Below, piece by piece: positions 19,248-29,526 of a DNA stretch of 35,000 nucleotides. Every line of letters begins with the position of its first letter. The stretch's first letter is position 1. Source of the DNA: Nemertoderma westbladi (lineage: Eukaryota; Xenacoelomorpha; Nemertodermatida; Nemertodermatidae); assembly GCA_032718475.1 (NCBI GenBank), contig JAUCBJ010007757.1, positions 1 through 35,000 of the forward strand, read 5' to 3'. Below the pieces are notes generated by a model that had not been told where the DNA came from, searched no databases, and saw nothing but the letters and a program-made list of their open reading frames with translations. A program made the position numbers and the translations under genes.

Positions 19248-20093
19248 TCACTTCTTACAAAACTCATAACAATATAAACATAAACACAAATGATTTTTCG
19301 AATATAAACTATTGACAATTATAATTATTATTGACATTGACATTGTATTACTATAACTATAAGTCCTTAATCGACTAATACTGCTAATAATCGACTCATT
19401 GTCATCCTTATGAATTCGGCAGAAGTTTAGTAGTTCAGAAATCATTGTTGTAGAATTCAATTGACAGTTATGAACAAATCGCAACCAACTTGGTAGAGTC
19501 AAAGGAATTCCATTATAGGATAATCTAACATTTAAGTTGTTACTGATGTTTAACGTTTCAGAAATAGTTGGTATACCACTTACTATATTCAGTTTAAAGA
19601 TTGTCAATGACTCAATGTCCGCTTTAACTTCATATCCAGTGAGTTCGATAGGCTTTGTTGCAATGTATTTATGCAGTTGTTCAAGGGATGAAATACGAGT
19701 TCGTTTTGTAAACTCCTCTAATTCGTCTGGTTGGAATAAACGCTTAATTGGTTGTTTCCTAATAGGTGTAACTTGTTTGGCAGCCCAACTAGGAACACTC
19801 TGAGGATAAATACTTGGGTATGCTTCCTTCTTAAGAGTTGGCCTTAAGGTATTTCTATTAATGAACTCATTTTCAAAGTGAAGTATACAAACTTTGGAGC
19901 TACTGGATGGAGTCCAAGGTGAGGATAATGTATTCTCAGAACGGTTTGACATAAACTGTAGCCATGTGTGATAAACCGGAGATGATGATTGCGGAAAACT
20001 AAACATGGATGGTGTAGGACTGGCGGTGGTTGAACTAGTCGACTGTGATGCATATCCTGACTTGCAACCATAAACACAGCATTTCCCAACCAT
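19248..20093 (-). CDS. THAP-domain protein, likely truncated transposase (281 codons)
   Basis: The start at 20093 is chosen because MVGKCCVYGCKSG is the usual beginning of a THAP zinc finger. The C2-C-H pattern is completed by KVCILHFENEF about 65 residues on, with the conserved FSFP, Trp (HTWLQFM) and Leu/Pro positions between. THAP domains bind DNA and form the N-terminus of P-element-type transposases. The segment after it (KRTRISSLEQLHKYI) may be the coiled coil that follows the finger in that family. About 280 residues is far short of a full transposase (around 750 or more), and no catalytic core is seen, so it is either truncated or a stand-alone DNA-binding protein. Confidence 0.72.
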   Translation of the reverse strand: MVGKCCVYGCKSGYASQSTSSTTASPTPSMFSFPQSSSPVYHTWLQFMSNRSENTLSSPWTPSSSSKVCILHFENEFINRNTLRPTLKKEAYPSIYPQSVPSWAAKQVTPIRKQPIKRLFQPDELEEFTKRTRISSLEQLHKYIATKPIELTGYEVKADIESLTIFKLNIVSGIPTISETLNISNNLNVRLSYNGIPLTLPSWLRFVHNCQLNSTTMISELLNFCRIHKDDNESIISSISRLRTYSYSNTMSMSIIIIIVNSLYSKNHLCLCLYCYEFCKK

Positions 20094-21191
20094 TATAATA
20101 ATAGTTAGTATATACAGTATATATATGCACCTCCAAACCATTATCAATAATCAATATCAGTAATCAATATTTATATATCCAGGTCAAATATGACTACCAA
20201 ATGCAAATACAGAAATAGCCTATACTATTTTGGCCTACCGAAATATGACCTACCATTTACATAAAGGGGAATGTCACGATTTGGGTACCTTCAAATTCAA
20301 CACAAAATGCAGAAGTATTTACCATTACTGGCCCTAGGGGAGGGGCCTTATGTTTAATTTTGTAAATTGTAAATTTGTACAAACTTATTAAATTAATAAA
20401 AATTTAGTATTTTGTATTGCTGTATGGCAGATGGTAATTGCAATTGTAGGTAGGGCCTACCCGAAACCGAAACGTGACTGTTCCACATAGAGAAATAAAT
20501 ACCATACCACATAAAGAAATAAATATAAGGTTCTACAGTAATGCATTTTAGTCATACATTTAGACTTACATCAGTACATATTGTGCGCGCCGCAATGCAG
20601 TTAAACCTGTCTGCCTGTAGGTGGTAGGCCTAAGTATTCCAGTCAGGCTGGGGGCTGGGGGCTGGGGGCTGGAGGTCCTACCTGGTTATGCTTTGAAAAG
20701 TCGCCTACCTCCTGACCTCAGCTTGCAGCTAGTCGGCCAGTAGGCAGTAGGTAGAAATACTTTTAATTTGGAACACTAGGGCCCTAAGGCAGTACCAAGT
20801 ACCAGTCTGCTGGTCCTGCAGTCCTGGTAGGTAGGTAGTGGCGAAAATGACTGAGTAGTGTACTGCATACTGGTGTACTCTGGTACTGCTGCTGTACTGT
20901 ATGGCAGTATGGTAATGTATACATACAGATAGCTGTATCCTGTATGGATAGTGGATAGGGAACAGTCTGGTGACAAACCTGAGGTCTACAGGACCGGTAT
21001 TGGTTTATTACCAGATTACTGTAGGCCATAGCTAATTAATGAATCAATTATAATAATAATTACCGGTATTTATTCCCTAACATTATCATACCTGGAAGGC
21101 AAGCTATATTTAAATTTTAAAAACCGGCCCACTAATTTCGGGGGGCTGCTGCAGCTTGGCAGGTCGTACTTTAGTAGGTCATGGGTCAACC

Positions 21192-21792
21192 TACGTGCTA
21201 GACCTTTACCGAACTCATTTTATGGGATCAAAGACCACCCCTATTATGTCAATTTAACTCAATATTATATGGTGAAACCAGAAGATCCTACATACAGTTT
21301 AAAGTTTCTACCATTGATAAATCCCATGGTGATTTGTTCATAAACTCGCATCTGGAGTTACAAGAAGTTCATAGACGACCATATGAATATAAAGCCAGGG
21401 AACGCGAGTTGGAAAGAACCATCAAACCGAGGAAATTTCTTACTACTCACGGTCCACTTACCGCTCTCGTGCAAACGACCCGTCAGGGACCAGCAAGAGC
21501 TGCTGTCTTGAAACGCGCTCTAAAGGTTGTTCAACCTCGTTCCACTGAGGTTGATATTGATCAACCGGGTACCTCGACCGGCGGATACACCGACCGTAAC
21601 CCTAAACCTTCCCATGCAATTGTATTGCACCCCTCACCCAGGAGTTATAGCCCTCCTAGTAAAGTGGCTCGCCCCAAAGAGAAAAGGACTCTTGCTAGCC
21701 TCAAAAAACTGCGTAAACGCCGTTCATGTAAGATGGACAAATTGTTTAGAGTATTTTTATATTTTAGAAACTGTGATTTTTATATTTTATAG
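21192..21792 (+). pseudogene. Unrecognised ORF, C-proximal fragment
   Basis: This continues the frame of 18138-18834 across the THAP transposon. A frameshift lies near 21320-21335; after it the frame is open to 21792. Visible features are YYVNLTQYYMVKPEDPTYS before the shift, an Arg/Glu/Lys-rich stretch (YKARERELERTIKPRKF), a Pro/Ser-rich linker and a strongly basic end (LASLKKLRKRRSCK) resembling a nuclear-localisation or nucleic-acid-binding tail. R copy B begins 27 bases after the stop. Function unknown. Confidence 0.5.
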
Positions 21793-21818
21793 AATTAAAT
21801 TCCATTTTCTGGGAGCGG

Positions 21819-22953
21819 TGTAAAAGCTTTTGCGGACATAACAAGTCATTTTTCCCCGCAATGTACCGTGTAGGTGCTTTAGCGGACATAACAAGTCATT
21901 TTTGCCGCAATGCGCCTAATACTCTAAAAGACTGGAGCTCAGATGACGAAATCTGTCAGCTGATTTTCTGTAAACGTGGAACCTCTTTGTTCTGCTCAGC
22001 CAATCAGAGCGATTTTCACTTTATGTTGAACAAGGGCCTATGAAAAACAGCGCAATGCCTTACGGTCTTTGTTTACCTTTCTGAGCCAGAAAACCGGCTT
22101 AGAGTTCTTCTGCACTTATGTTTCGGAAATTTCAGACTTTGGCCTAAAGATCTGATGGCTTTGATTACAAGAACGTAAATCTATTATCTGCAACGCATTA
22201 CTGGCTGCATTTACCTGACGAACTGATTGAACTCAATGCATTACGTAACACATACTGATTGTTCACCGCATTATTTTGCTTCTGTTATTAATTGTTGTTA
22301 TCTGTTGATGTATATTGCTGATATATTTGGAGAATACCGATGAATAATCATAAAACCCCCAATCTTCTTGATTACTGAAGGTTAGAGTAACAGGTTACCG
22401 GTAGAAACTGCGACTTACATTATAGTGGTTTTTGTGTGAATTAAATGCTATTTCATAATCCCTACAAGTGTCAGTTGCGATCTTCCTTATATATGATCAA
22501 ATTCAGTGACGGTCGGCAGATCAGTGTGTATTAGTGTGCAGTAGTGTGAAGTCGTGTGAAGTAGTGTGACAGATAATAAAGCATCTCCTAAAGAATGCGC
22601 TATTTACGAAACTCATTAGCCATCTAGTTGTGATTAGTATAAGTCATAACTCTGTTTTTATACTTAAAGTGCCACGTCCTAAAGGAACTGTTAATATTTA
22701 CCGAAAGTAAATATATTTGTCAGAGATTATATAGTAACGATCAATCGAATAATACAGTAGGTCTGCACAGCAATAACTTCAAAGCATCCGAATCCAGTCT
22801 CCCTTAACTGTGGGTGAATGATCGCGCACAGACTGGCTTCGGCAGATGTAACTTTAGTACATTAAATAATTGGTCTAGGCTAAAGTCGATTTATAAACAA
22901 GAAGACAACTAAAATTGGCAGGTTAAACTGCTAAAGGTCTGAAAGCGCGAACA
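21819..22953 (+). mobile_element. Interspersed repeat R, copy B
   Basis: Begins TGTAAAAGCTTTTGCGG and ends GAAAGCGCGAACA, 1,135 bp. Subterminal motifs TTTGCGGACATAACAAGTC and TTTAGCGGACATAACAAGTC stand near 21829 and 21880. The base before the start is preceded by a purine-rich GGGAGCGG. Flanks (AGCGG left, GTACT right) do not form a target duplication. Sequence after 22953 does not resemble the extension of copies C and D. Confidence 0.8.
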
Positions 22954-23733
22954 GTACTGTACCAGTAGCTAGTTTAATCAAATTTGTGGTTTGATTATTT
23001 GATTAACGTTCTGGAGTATCATCTTCATTCACAAAGTATAGCTAGTAATTAATAGATATAGTATTATTTAATTACACAATTAACCTCAAAGATAACTTTA
23101 TTACTTTAAACTTCTAATTTAGAGAGAATATTTTAAAGAAAACAAATTCTTTTACAAACGAAATTATTTGTTGTCCTCCTTATAACCCGCATTTCCTAGA
23201 AATAGTGAAGCATTTTTTCCTCGGCCTTCCGCCTCAAAAAAATATGCTTTAACTATTCCTCGAAAATGAGGATTATAAAGTCAGATAAAAAAAATTTACT
23301 TTCGTTTTGTAATATAAATTATTATTACAAGATTAAATTTATCGAAATTAAAAGCACAATTATGTAATTTATGATTGGCGGTTCAGTTAAGATTTCCGTC
23401 GTTGCTAGGCAAAGGATAAACAGGTAGCATAGCTACATACAACGCTGGCTGATTTTCCCGAAGGGTAGTACCAGGCCGTGGTAGTTAGTACCTTCTACAT
23501 CACCACACATACATTGTTATTGTTAACATTTAGTAGGAAGGCATATATTAATAAATTTGGTAAAAAAATCCACCTCCACCTACATATAGAAACAAAAAGT
23601 AAACCAAGGCCTATATTAAAAAGGTACCGGTAGGCCCTTTGTAACAAACCTGCAGCTGCAACTCGGCAGAAGTGTGTATTGCATGAACTTTCTCTTTCTG
23701 TGGAAAATTCGAACGAGTAGCACTGGATAAACC
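22954..23733. other. Intergenic AT-rich region with a small imperfect hairpin
   Basis: No gene is seen. An imperfect inverted repeat of about 35 bp per arm lies around 23178-23282 (ATAACCCGCATTTCCTAG against CTCGAAAATGAGGATTAT), possibly a small MITE. The bases before 23734 read ATAAACCATGG, a good start context for the TTC29-like gene. Confidence 0.5.
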
Positions 23734-25068
23734 ATGGCGACATCGTTGCCTCCGATCGCGCCGGAGAAACGCAGGTCGCCGACGGTAATCGAGGATATCG
23801 TAGTTGTGACACCGAAGTTGCGAGGGCTGAGCGCGCGGCACCGCGGAGCTATCGAGCGGCACGAACGAATGAAGCTACTGCAACCGAGACTGACACGGCT
23901 GGACACAGCCAGGTACCGGAACACCTACAAACACTCGCTGTTCCTAGATATGCTACGGGAGGGGTTCCATCGTTCCTACTGCGAACTCTCCTTACTCATG
24001 AAGTACCACAGCGACGAGCGAGAGAAAGCGGGCCCTGACAGCGCGATCTGGTATAAACCCGTTCTCGAGAACGAACCAATCAAATGCGACGCCATAAAGG
24101 AAAAACTCATCGAGGCGGAACTATCCTCTCGAAGTTGCGACTTCTTCTCGGTTTACTCGGCACTTCTGTCTCTAGCGGAATATTTCGAGACATCTGAGGA
24201 CTATTGGTTGTCCGAGTATTTCCATAACCGGTGTCTCGAAGCGAGTGGCGATGTAACCGAGGACGGCGGACGTTCTGAGGCCGAAGCGGAACGGAACGTC
24301 GGTAGGATCTACTACCGGCGCGGGGATTTAACCGCGGCGGAACGCCACTTCGAGACATTCTACGGACTCGCGAGCGGCCGCCAGTGGTTCCTCGACGACG
24401 AATCCTCGCTGCATTCCCAGGCCTGCGAACTGCTCACTCTGTTGTACACGCGACGCGCTGACGACTGCCCAACCCCCGACGAGGCCGTGGACTACCTCCT
24501 CAAGGCTTTCAACATGTCACGGGAGGGTGGCGACGCTATGTCCCACGGGAGGGCCTCGTACCGGTTGGGACAGGCCTACGAACTCATCGGGGATCCAGAA
24601 ACCGCGCTAACCTACCTGAACGCTTATCTCGAGATAAGTGAACAGCAGGGTGATATGGAGGCAGTGGCGGACGCATGCGAGTTCATAGCTAAGTCGATGG
24701 AGGCGCAAGGGAACACAGACGAGTGCCTTAAATACCTCCACAGGTTCGAGGAGGTGGCGAGAGAGAGTGGATCTGTGTCCGTTTACAGTCGATCCTGTAG
24801 ATCCCTCGGTGTTGTCTACAACAGTATGGGCGACTTCCGCCAAGCTTCCGACTATTTTTCGAAGGCGTTCCAGGCCAGTCAGACACCTCCGAGTAGTCGA
24901 GGCAGCACTGAGAGCGCAGCTGTCTCTCTCGGTATAGCTAAAGCCCACAACATGTTTCTCCCGTATTCTAACGTCATTGAGCATCCGGAACACGGAAGTA
25001 TTCCCACGGCGCTCAGATGGAAAGATAAACGCGACTTCCCTAAGGACCATTACGATTTGCTGTCTTAG
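23734..25068 (+). CDS. TTC29: Tetratricopeptide repeat protein 29-like (axonemal)
   Basis: The 444-residue protein resembles TTC29, an axonemal TPR protein of cilia and sperm flagella linked in mammals to flagellar assembly. Family-typical blocks are YRNTYKHSLFLDMLREGFH (about 61-79), the C-terminal GIAKAHNMFL and the RWKDKR segment near the end. Clear TPR units are at about 182-215, 271-304, 311-344 and 351-384. Length is close to the vertebrate protein (about 475), so it appears complete. The gene is a single exon, whereas the vertebrate gene has many. It is much more GC-rich than the surrounding DNA. No poly-A tract follows, so a retrocopy origin is not proven. The start has a good AACCATGG context. 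Confidence 0.85.
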   Translation: MATSLPPIAPEKRRSPTVIEDIVVVTPKLRGLSARHRGAIERHERMKLLQPRLTRLDTARYRNTYKHSLFLDMLREGFHRSYCELSLLMKYHSDEREKAGPDSAIWYKPVLENEPIKCDAIKEKLIEAELSSRSCDFFSVYSALLSLAEYFETSEDYWLSEYFHNRCLEASGDVTEDGGRSEAEAERNVGRIYYRRGDLTAAERHFETFYGLASGRQWFLDDESSLHSQACELLTLLYTRRADDCPTPDEAVDYLLKAFNMSREGGDAMSHGRASYRLGQAYELIGDPETALTYLNAYLEISEQQGDMEAVADACEFIAKSMEAQGNTDECLKYLHRFEEVARESGSVSVYSRSCRSLGVVYNSMGDFRQASDYFSKAFQASQTPPSSRGSTESAAVSLGIAKAHNMFLPYSNVIEHPEHGSIPTALRWKDKRDFPKDHYDLLS

Positions 25069-25616
25069 GCAATTGTACCAAAATAACAGATAATTTATTA
25101 GTTTATTAGTGGAGGGCGGGACAATTACTTCTTTATAATTCAATTCCGACCTAATTGGGAAGACTTGCTGCAGCTAAATACATCGGATTACTTCCCGAAT
25201 TACTGATTCCTACAGTAGCTGCGTGTTGCCTATTAGTTACAGGAAACATTTTTGTTTTCGACACAGATGGTAATTAAAATAACATGTTAATCTGCGATAC
25301 AATATCTCACCATCAGTAATTTGGTATCGTTTTCATGGTTGTGGCATCTTGTATTGTAGACCCATCATTGTCCAATGTCAGTGTTTAATGAGAACGGAAG
25401 TTCTGGGTATTATTCTGAGTCCAGAGACACCCACAGTCATAGCAGCGATAAGTAAATGAAAATAAAACAAAAAAGTATATTTACGCGTTAAAATGCACAG
25501 TATTACGACTGGGTCTTATACTATGGCTCGAATGTAAAGTTATGTTTTGTATATACAGTATATATAATAATTGTTTATTTTATACTTTTAATTGTATCAG
25601 ATAGGTTCATTCGACG
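25069..25616. other. Intergenic DNA after the TTC29-like gene
   Basis: No gene is seen. A GAAAATAAAACAAAAAAG stretch at about 25457-25474 includes an AATAAA polyadenylation-type signal about 390 bases after the stop. Confidence 0.4.
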
Positions 25617-26060
25617 CAAACATACAATTATTGAGACAGGGCGGAAACTGGACCCAAATCCCATCCCGGCGAATTAATATCTCGCTTCAATGTTACATTT
25701 TGAATTTGGGGAAAGTAGCAAGTTACAGTGACACGTTTTTCTCACCAAAGCAATAAAACAAACTCAATAGAAACAGGTTACAGTTTTATTTATTGGTGTA
25801 ATCAGCTGTTATTTGTGTCGATTTTCCCCTTGAGAGTGATGACCTCTCGAGGGGAAAATCGACACAAATAACAGCTGATTACACCAATAAATAAAACTGT
25901 AACCTGTTTCTATTGAGTTTGTTTTATTGCTTTGGTGAGAAAAACGTGTCACTGTAACTTGCTACTTTCCCCAAATTCAAAATGTAACATTGAAGCGAGA
26001 TATTAATTCGCCGGGATGGGATTTGGGTCCAGTTTCCGCCCTGTATCAATTGTATGTTTG
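25617..26060. repeat. Near-perfect 444-bp palindrome (foldback element)
   Basis: Two arms of about 218 bp (25617-25836 and 25844-26060) pair around a 7-base centre (TGATGAC at 25837-25843). By eye about 195 consecutive bases of each arm, from ACAGGGCGGAA inward to GATTTTCCCCT, are identical in reverse complement; the only differences are a small indel near the outer ends and one mismatch next to the loop. It has no coding capacity. Flanks show no obvious target duplication. Such identity implies recent origin, gene conversion, or a cloning or assembly foldback artefact. Confidence 0.95.
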
Positions 26061-28416
26061 TAATTAAATTTAATTATGATAAAAAAAGACGATGCGGAAT
26101 GGTTGTTTTGGGGTCGATATTCTTGTATAACGCGTTAATATTATTAGGACTTATTCTCGAACACCCCTTGGGTGGTCTACAATGTCATATTGATTTTGTT
26201 TAAAAATTCCTCCATAGCATAGAGATCACATGAATTAATGAAAATTAATAAGACTTCATTGCATATTCACGATATTTAAAATGTAAATGTTATTGTTTGA
26301 AAATTCTTACTAATTAATTGGTTTCTAGGGACTGCAGTTAAGAAAAGAAAGTGTTTCACATTTATTAAATAATATCTCTATGGTCTATGGATATGGAAGT
26401 TCTGACGAAAATCAAGTGATTCTGAATTCAGCAGTAAACTTTCACTTCTGCATTGACTCTCATGGCAAGGTGTTTAGCCCAATAGCTGTACAATAACAGA
26501 GAATCAACATAGGATAATAAAATATGGCATCGTCCACTGCTGTATTAATTGTCGTAATAGCATAGCTACCATGTTGCCTACCACTTCACTTGTATATTTG
26601 TTTGACCCTGTGAGGTTGAACTCAGTGAACTTTAGCATACAGTTTAGAAATGTTCATGTAATATTTTTAATTGTAGCTCATAAACAACGTAATCAAAATT
26701 TAACACAATGAAGTTATTCAAATAAATCGTGGCCAAATGATATTCCGGCTCGTGTTACTTAACACTTCTTTCTACCTAACGAATATTACCCATAGAACTT
26801 CATCTACTCGAGTAAGAGCCGAGGCGGTTAAGCTTATAAAAATTATCATAGATTTATTCGAGATGGGCGTTTAAATACCTAATTGTGTGGTTGTGGGCCA
26901 TTTATTGTAGTAGAGTGAGACATTCAGACGAAATATTCCCCTTCAAGGCCGATATACACACGTGGCAATCTTTTAGCAACCTCGCTACGGTCCTTTTGCA
27001 ACTGTCAGCAACTTGGCGAGCCACGCAGGTTACCGATCAAGTTGCTCCATGAAACACGAAATTGCTGTAAAAACAAGTTGCTGGGGAAAATAAGTAACTA
27101 GTAAAAGGATTGCATTAATTTTGCTTTTTTCCCGGCGAATAAAGTAAAATAAAATATTTTAGTGGAATTTCGAAAATTGTATTAAAATGTGTTGAAAGAT
27201 CATCGACGTACGCACGTAACACTATTTCTTTGTATCTTTTATTAAATAATTGAGAAACAAAAAAGTACCAATTTAAGAATAAAATTACATATTACATGGG
27301 AAAAAAACGTAAAACATTTTTTCCAATATATTCTCTCGACCCTTTATTAACCTCGCTGACGCTCGGTAAATAAAATGCCTCAAGAATAGTGAAAAAAAGT
27401 CATACTTTTTTCTCATGTAATACACAATTATATACTCACACCTTTTACATTATTTTCACAGCAAATGTTGATGTTGAATTCTAACAATGTAATTTGTAAT
27501 AATTTTTAACTATACATCTATATTGAATTTACATTAATCGGTACGAATTGTGTTAAGGTTACATAGTACATTCCCCAATTTTTAAACTAGCTGCCGGTAG
27601 TTCTTTATGTTAACTGGCTAATTATTATTATTAAAAAAGTTTTAGAACTTTTTTATAAAGTTTAAAATTATACATACTTGCTAATTGTTGCTACTTTGTA
27701 AATAAGTTCAAAACACTATTTTGATTCTAGAACATTTTTATAATATATTCAAAATGGTCCATTTATCTCCAGCTAGTTTTTGCTATTTTTAATTATCTAG
27801 AAAATGTTCCTATAATTTAAGTTCCCGAACAAGTTTTTCTTATTCTAGAGAAAGAACTTTTTTTTTTAATTGATCTGAAACCTTTCGTTATAAAAGCTAT
27901 AGAAACATGTTTTAGAACATTTCAAACAAATCTTAAATACATTGGTATAATGTTTACCAATATTCCATACAATAAATGCTTAACATGTCAACGCTTAAAT
28001 GCTTACATTCTATTCACTTAGGCCTAAATCAAACTAATATATTGAGATCCGTTTTGGAGTACCCCTTGCAGACACTAAAGTTGAAATAACTTTCGAGTGT
28101 GTGCATGGATGGGTTGAGCTCAAATTACGTACAAACCTTTTCTACTTCGATGCTCCTTCAACACATGAAATAAAAAAGAACAAACTCCACAAAACTATAA
28201 AGTTAAATCAATGCAATCCTATTTCTTTCGATTTTGGGGTATATTCGAGCGAAATAAAGTATCAATTAATTTAAGAATAAAAATATTTTAGAAATATTAG
28301 ATTACGTGAAAACAAAACATTTGAAAACTATTTATAATTTACTTGCAGTGAAATGAATGAAGTAAATAGTTTTTCAATTCAATTTGTATTTATTACTCAA
28401 AAGAATTTATTAAAAA
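26061..28416. other. Intergenic AT-rich region between the TTC29-like gene and OGG1
   Basis: No gene is seen. A small hairpin-like repeat lies around 27290-27430 (ATTACATGGGAAAAAA against TTTTTTCTCATGTAAT, centre near CCTCGCTGACGCTCGG). About 27580-27920 holds degenerate reiterations of a TCTAGAACATTTTTATAA-like unit, decayed tandem or transposon DNA. Confidence 0.5.
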
Positions 28417-29526
28417 TCATAAATGCACATCACCCTCATTCCCTTTCTTCACTCGTTTATTATTTCGAGTTTTCCCCACTGGCATTGCACACCGTTTAGC
28501 CGATTTGGATTCGATTTTCAGATCAGACATAAACAACACGCACTGAGCCCAACCGGCCAAAGGTCCGTACAAACACCCAAACATACGAGCGATTCCGCTG
28601 TAGGATTTATCCGTTAAAGTCTTTGTTAGTTTCAGATGGGAAATATGATCCTTGTAATCGCGTTGGGCGATCTGAAATACGTGCGTGTCTACGGGAACGA
28701 CGGAGAGTTTATCTAGAGACATGAGGCAAATACAATCGGCGACTTTTGGACCAACACCGGAAATCCCCATAAGGTGAGAGCGTGCCTCGGGGTAGGTTGT
28801 CAAACGCAATGAGTTTAACCAATCAGATCCCCCCTTCAGAGCGACCTGAGTAGCCGCTTTTGCGACGTACCGAGCTCTGTAGCCGAACCCAAGTCGACCT
28901 AGATGGGTCTCTACCTCGGTATTGTTCAACGAGTCCACGTCCGGGAAGGAATAAAACTTGCCAAAATTGGGAACATCCGCTACAACTTCCCCGTATTGGG
29001 CGCACAATCCCTCAATCATTCCGGTAATACGCGAAATATTATTATTCTGTGAGCAAATAAAGGAGAACAGATTTTCTGTGGGGTCCTGTCGCAACAGACG
29101 TATCCCGGGATGGGAATCCGCCAAGGACTTAAACAAGGAATCCTTGCGACCCCATTCCGAGTACAAATCCACGAGTTTATAGTCCAAACGGAAGTAGTCC
29201 ACTATTCTATCCTCAGTACAAGATGAGCTTGAAGGAATCGCTGAACCTGTCCGGGTGCGCTTTTTACGCGAAGGACCAGCTGAACTGGTATTCTTCCGTG
29301 AAGGGCCTATGTTATAGTAAATGCCTTCCTCTGTTTGCCTAAGTAACCACAGCGATTTATTAATAACACCTGCCCACTGCCACTGCGGGAGTTTTGTATC
29401 TTCTTCAATCACAGTCGGTTGTCGCCATCGGAAAGATTGACCACTTGACAGAGTTGATGATAAACACAATTCTTCCCTGGGAATAGGAAAGAAGCTTTCC
29501 GACCGAGTTGCCTTTTCTTCTACCAT
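28417..29526 (-). CDS. OGG1: 8-oxoguanine DNA glycosylase
   Basis: OGG1 excises 8-oxoguanine opposite C and has beta-lyase activity in base-excision repair. The protein has the N-terminal block LSSGQSFRWR, the FSFICSQNNNISRI segment with the conserved Asn residues, YRARYV, and the helix-hairpin-helix GISGVGPKVADCICLM with the catalytic Lys at about 261. VPVDTHVFQIAQRDY supplies the catalytic Asp at about 280, and the GPLAGWAQCVLF helix follows. A Ser/Arg-rich insert with repeated GPSRK (about 74-103) interrupts the N-terminal domain. The Met at 29526 (MVEEKATRSESF) is the best start, giving 369 residues. The frame is open to a Met at 29652, and the extra 42 residues are basic and hydrophobic and could be a mitochondrial leader. 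The gene is a single exon; it ends in a basic, NLS-like tail. Confidence 0.95.
   Translation of the reverse strand: MVEEKATRSESFFPIPREELCLSSTLSSGQSFRWRQPTVIEEDTKLPQWQWAGVINKSLWLLRQTEEGIYYNIGPSRKNTSSAGPSRKKRTRTGSAIPSSSSCTEDRIVDYFRLDYKLVDLYSEWGRKDSLFKSLADSHPGIRLLRQDPTENLFSFICSQNNNISRITGMIEGLCAQYGEVVADVPNFGKFYSFPDVDSLNNTEVETHLGRLGFGYRARYVAKAATQVALKGGSDWLNSLRLTTYPEARSHLMGISGVGPKVADCICLMSLDKLSVVPVDTHVFQIAQRDYKDHISHLKLTKTLTDKSYSGIARMFGCLYGPLAGWAQCVLFMSDLKIESKSAKRCAMPVGKTRNNKRVKKGNEGDVHL

Larger units (their letters stand above)
18835..21191 (-). mobile_element. THAP-domain DNA transposon, probably P-like, non-autonomous
   Basis: The ends are inverted copies about 73 bp long (18835-18907 and 21119-21191), sharing CTGCCAAGCTGCAGCAG and AAATTAGTGGGCCG. 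Flanks are TACATG on the left and TACGTG on the right, a likely 6-bp target duplication with one change. It encodes a THAP-domain ORF on the minus strand and interrupts an unrelated ORF in frame. P elements normally make 8-bp duplications and have shorter TIRs, so the family is uncertain. Interior noncoding DNA includes a C20 run, a triple GGGGGCT repeat near 20650 and GGTAGGTAGGTAG-type stretches. Confidence 0.65.

Noticed and set aside
23495-24358. Minus-strand ORFs opposite the TTC29-like gene
   Set aside because: Arg/Ser/Pro-rich shadows of a GC-rich coding region; TPR motifs on the plus strand explain the open frames.
25617-26060. Palindrome as a bidirectional terminator or RNA gene
   Set aside because: Arm length (about 218 bp) and identity are far beyond a terminator, and it lies over 500 bp from the nearest gene end.
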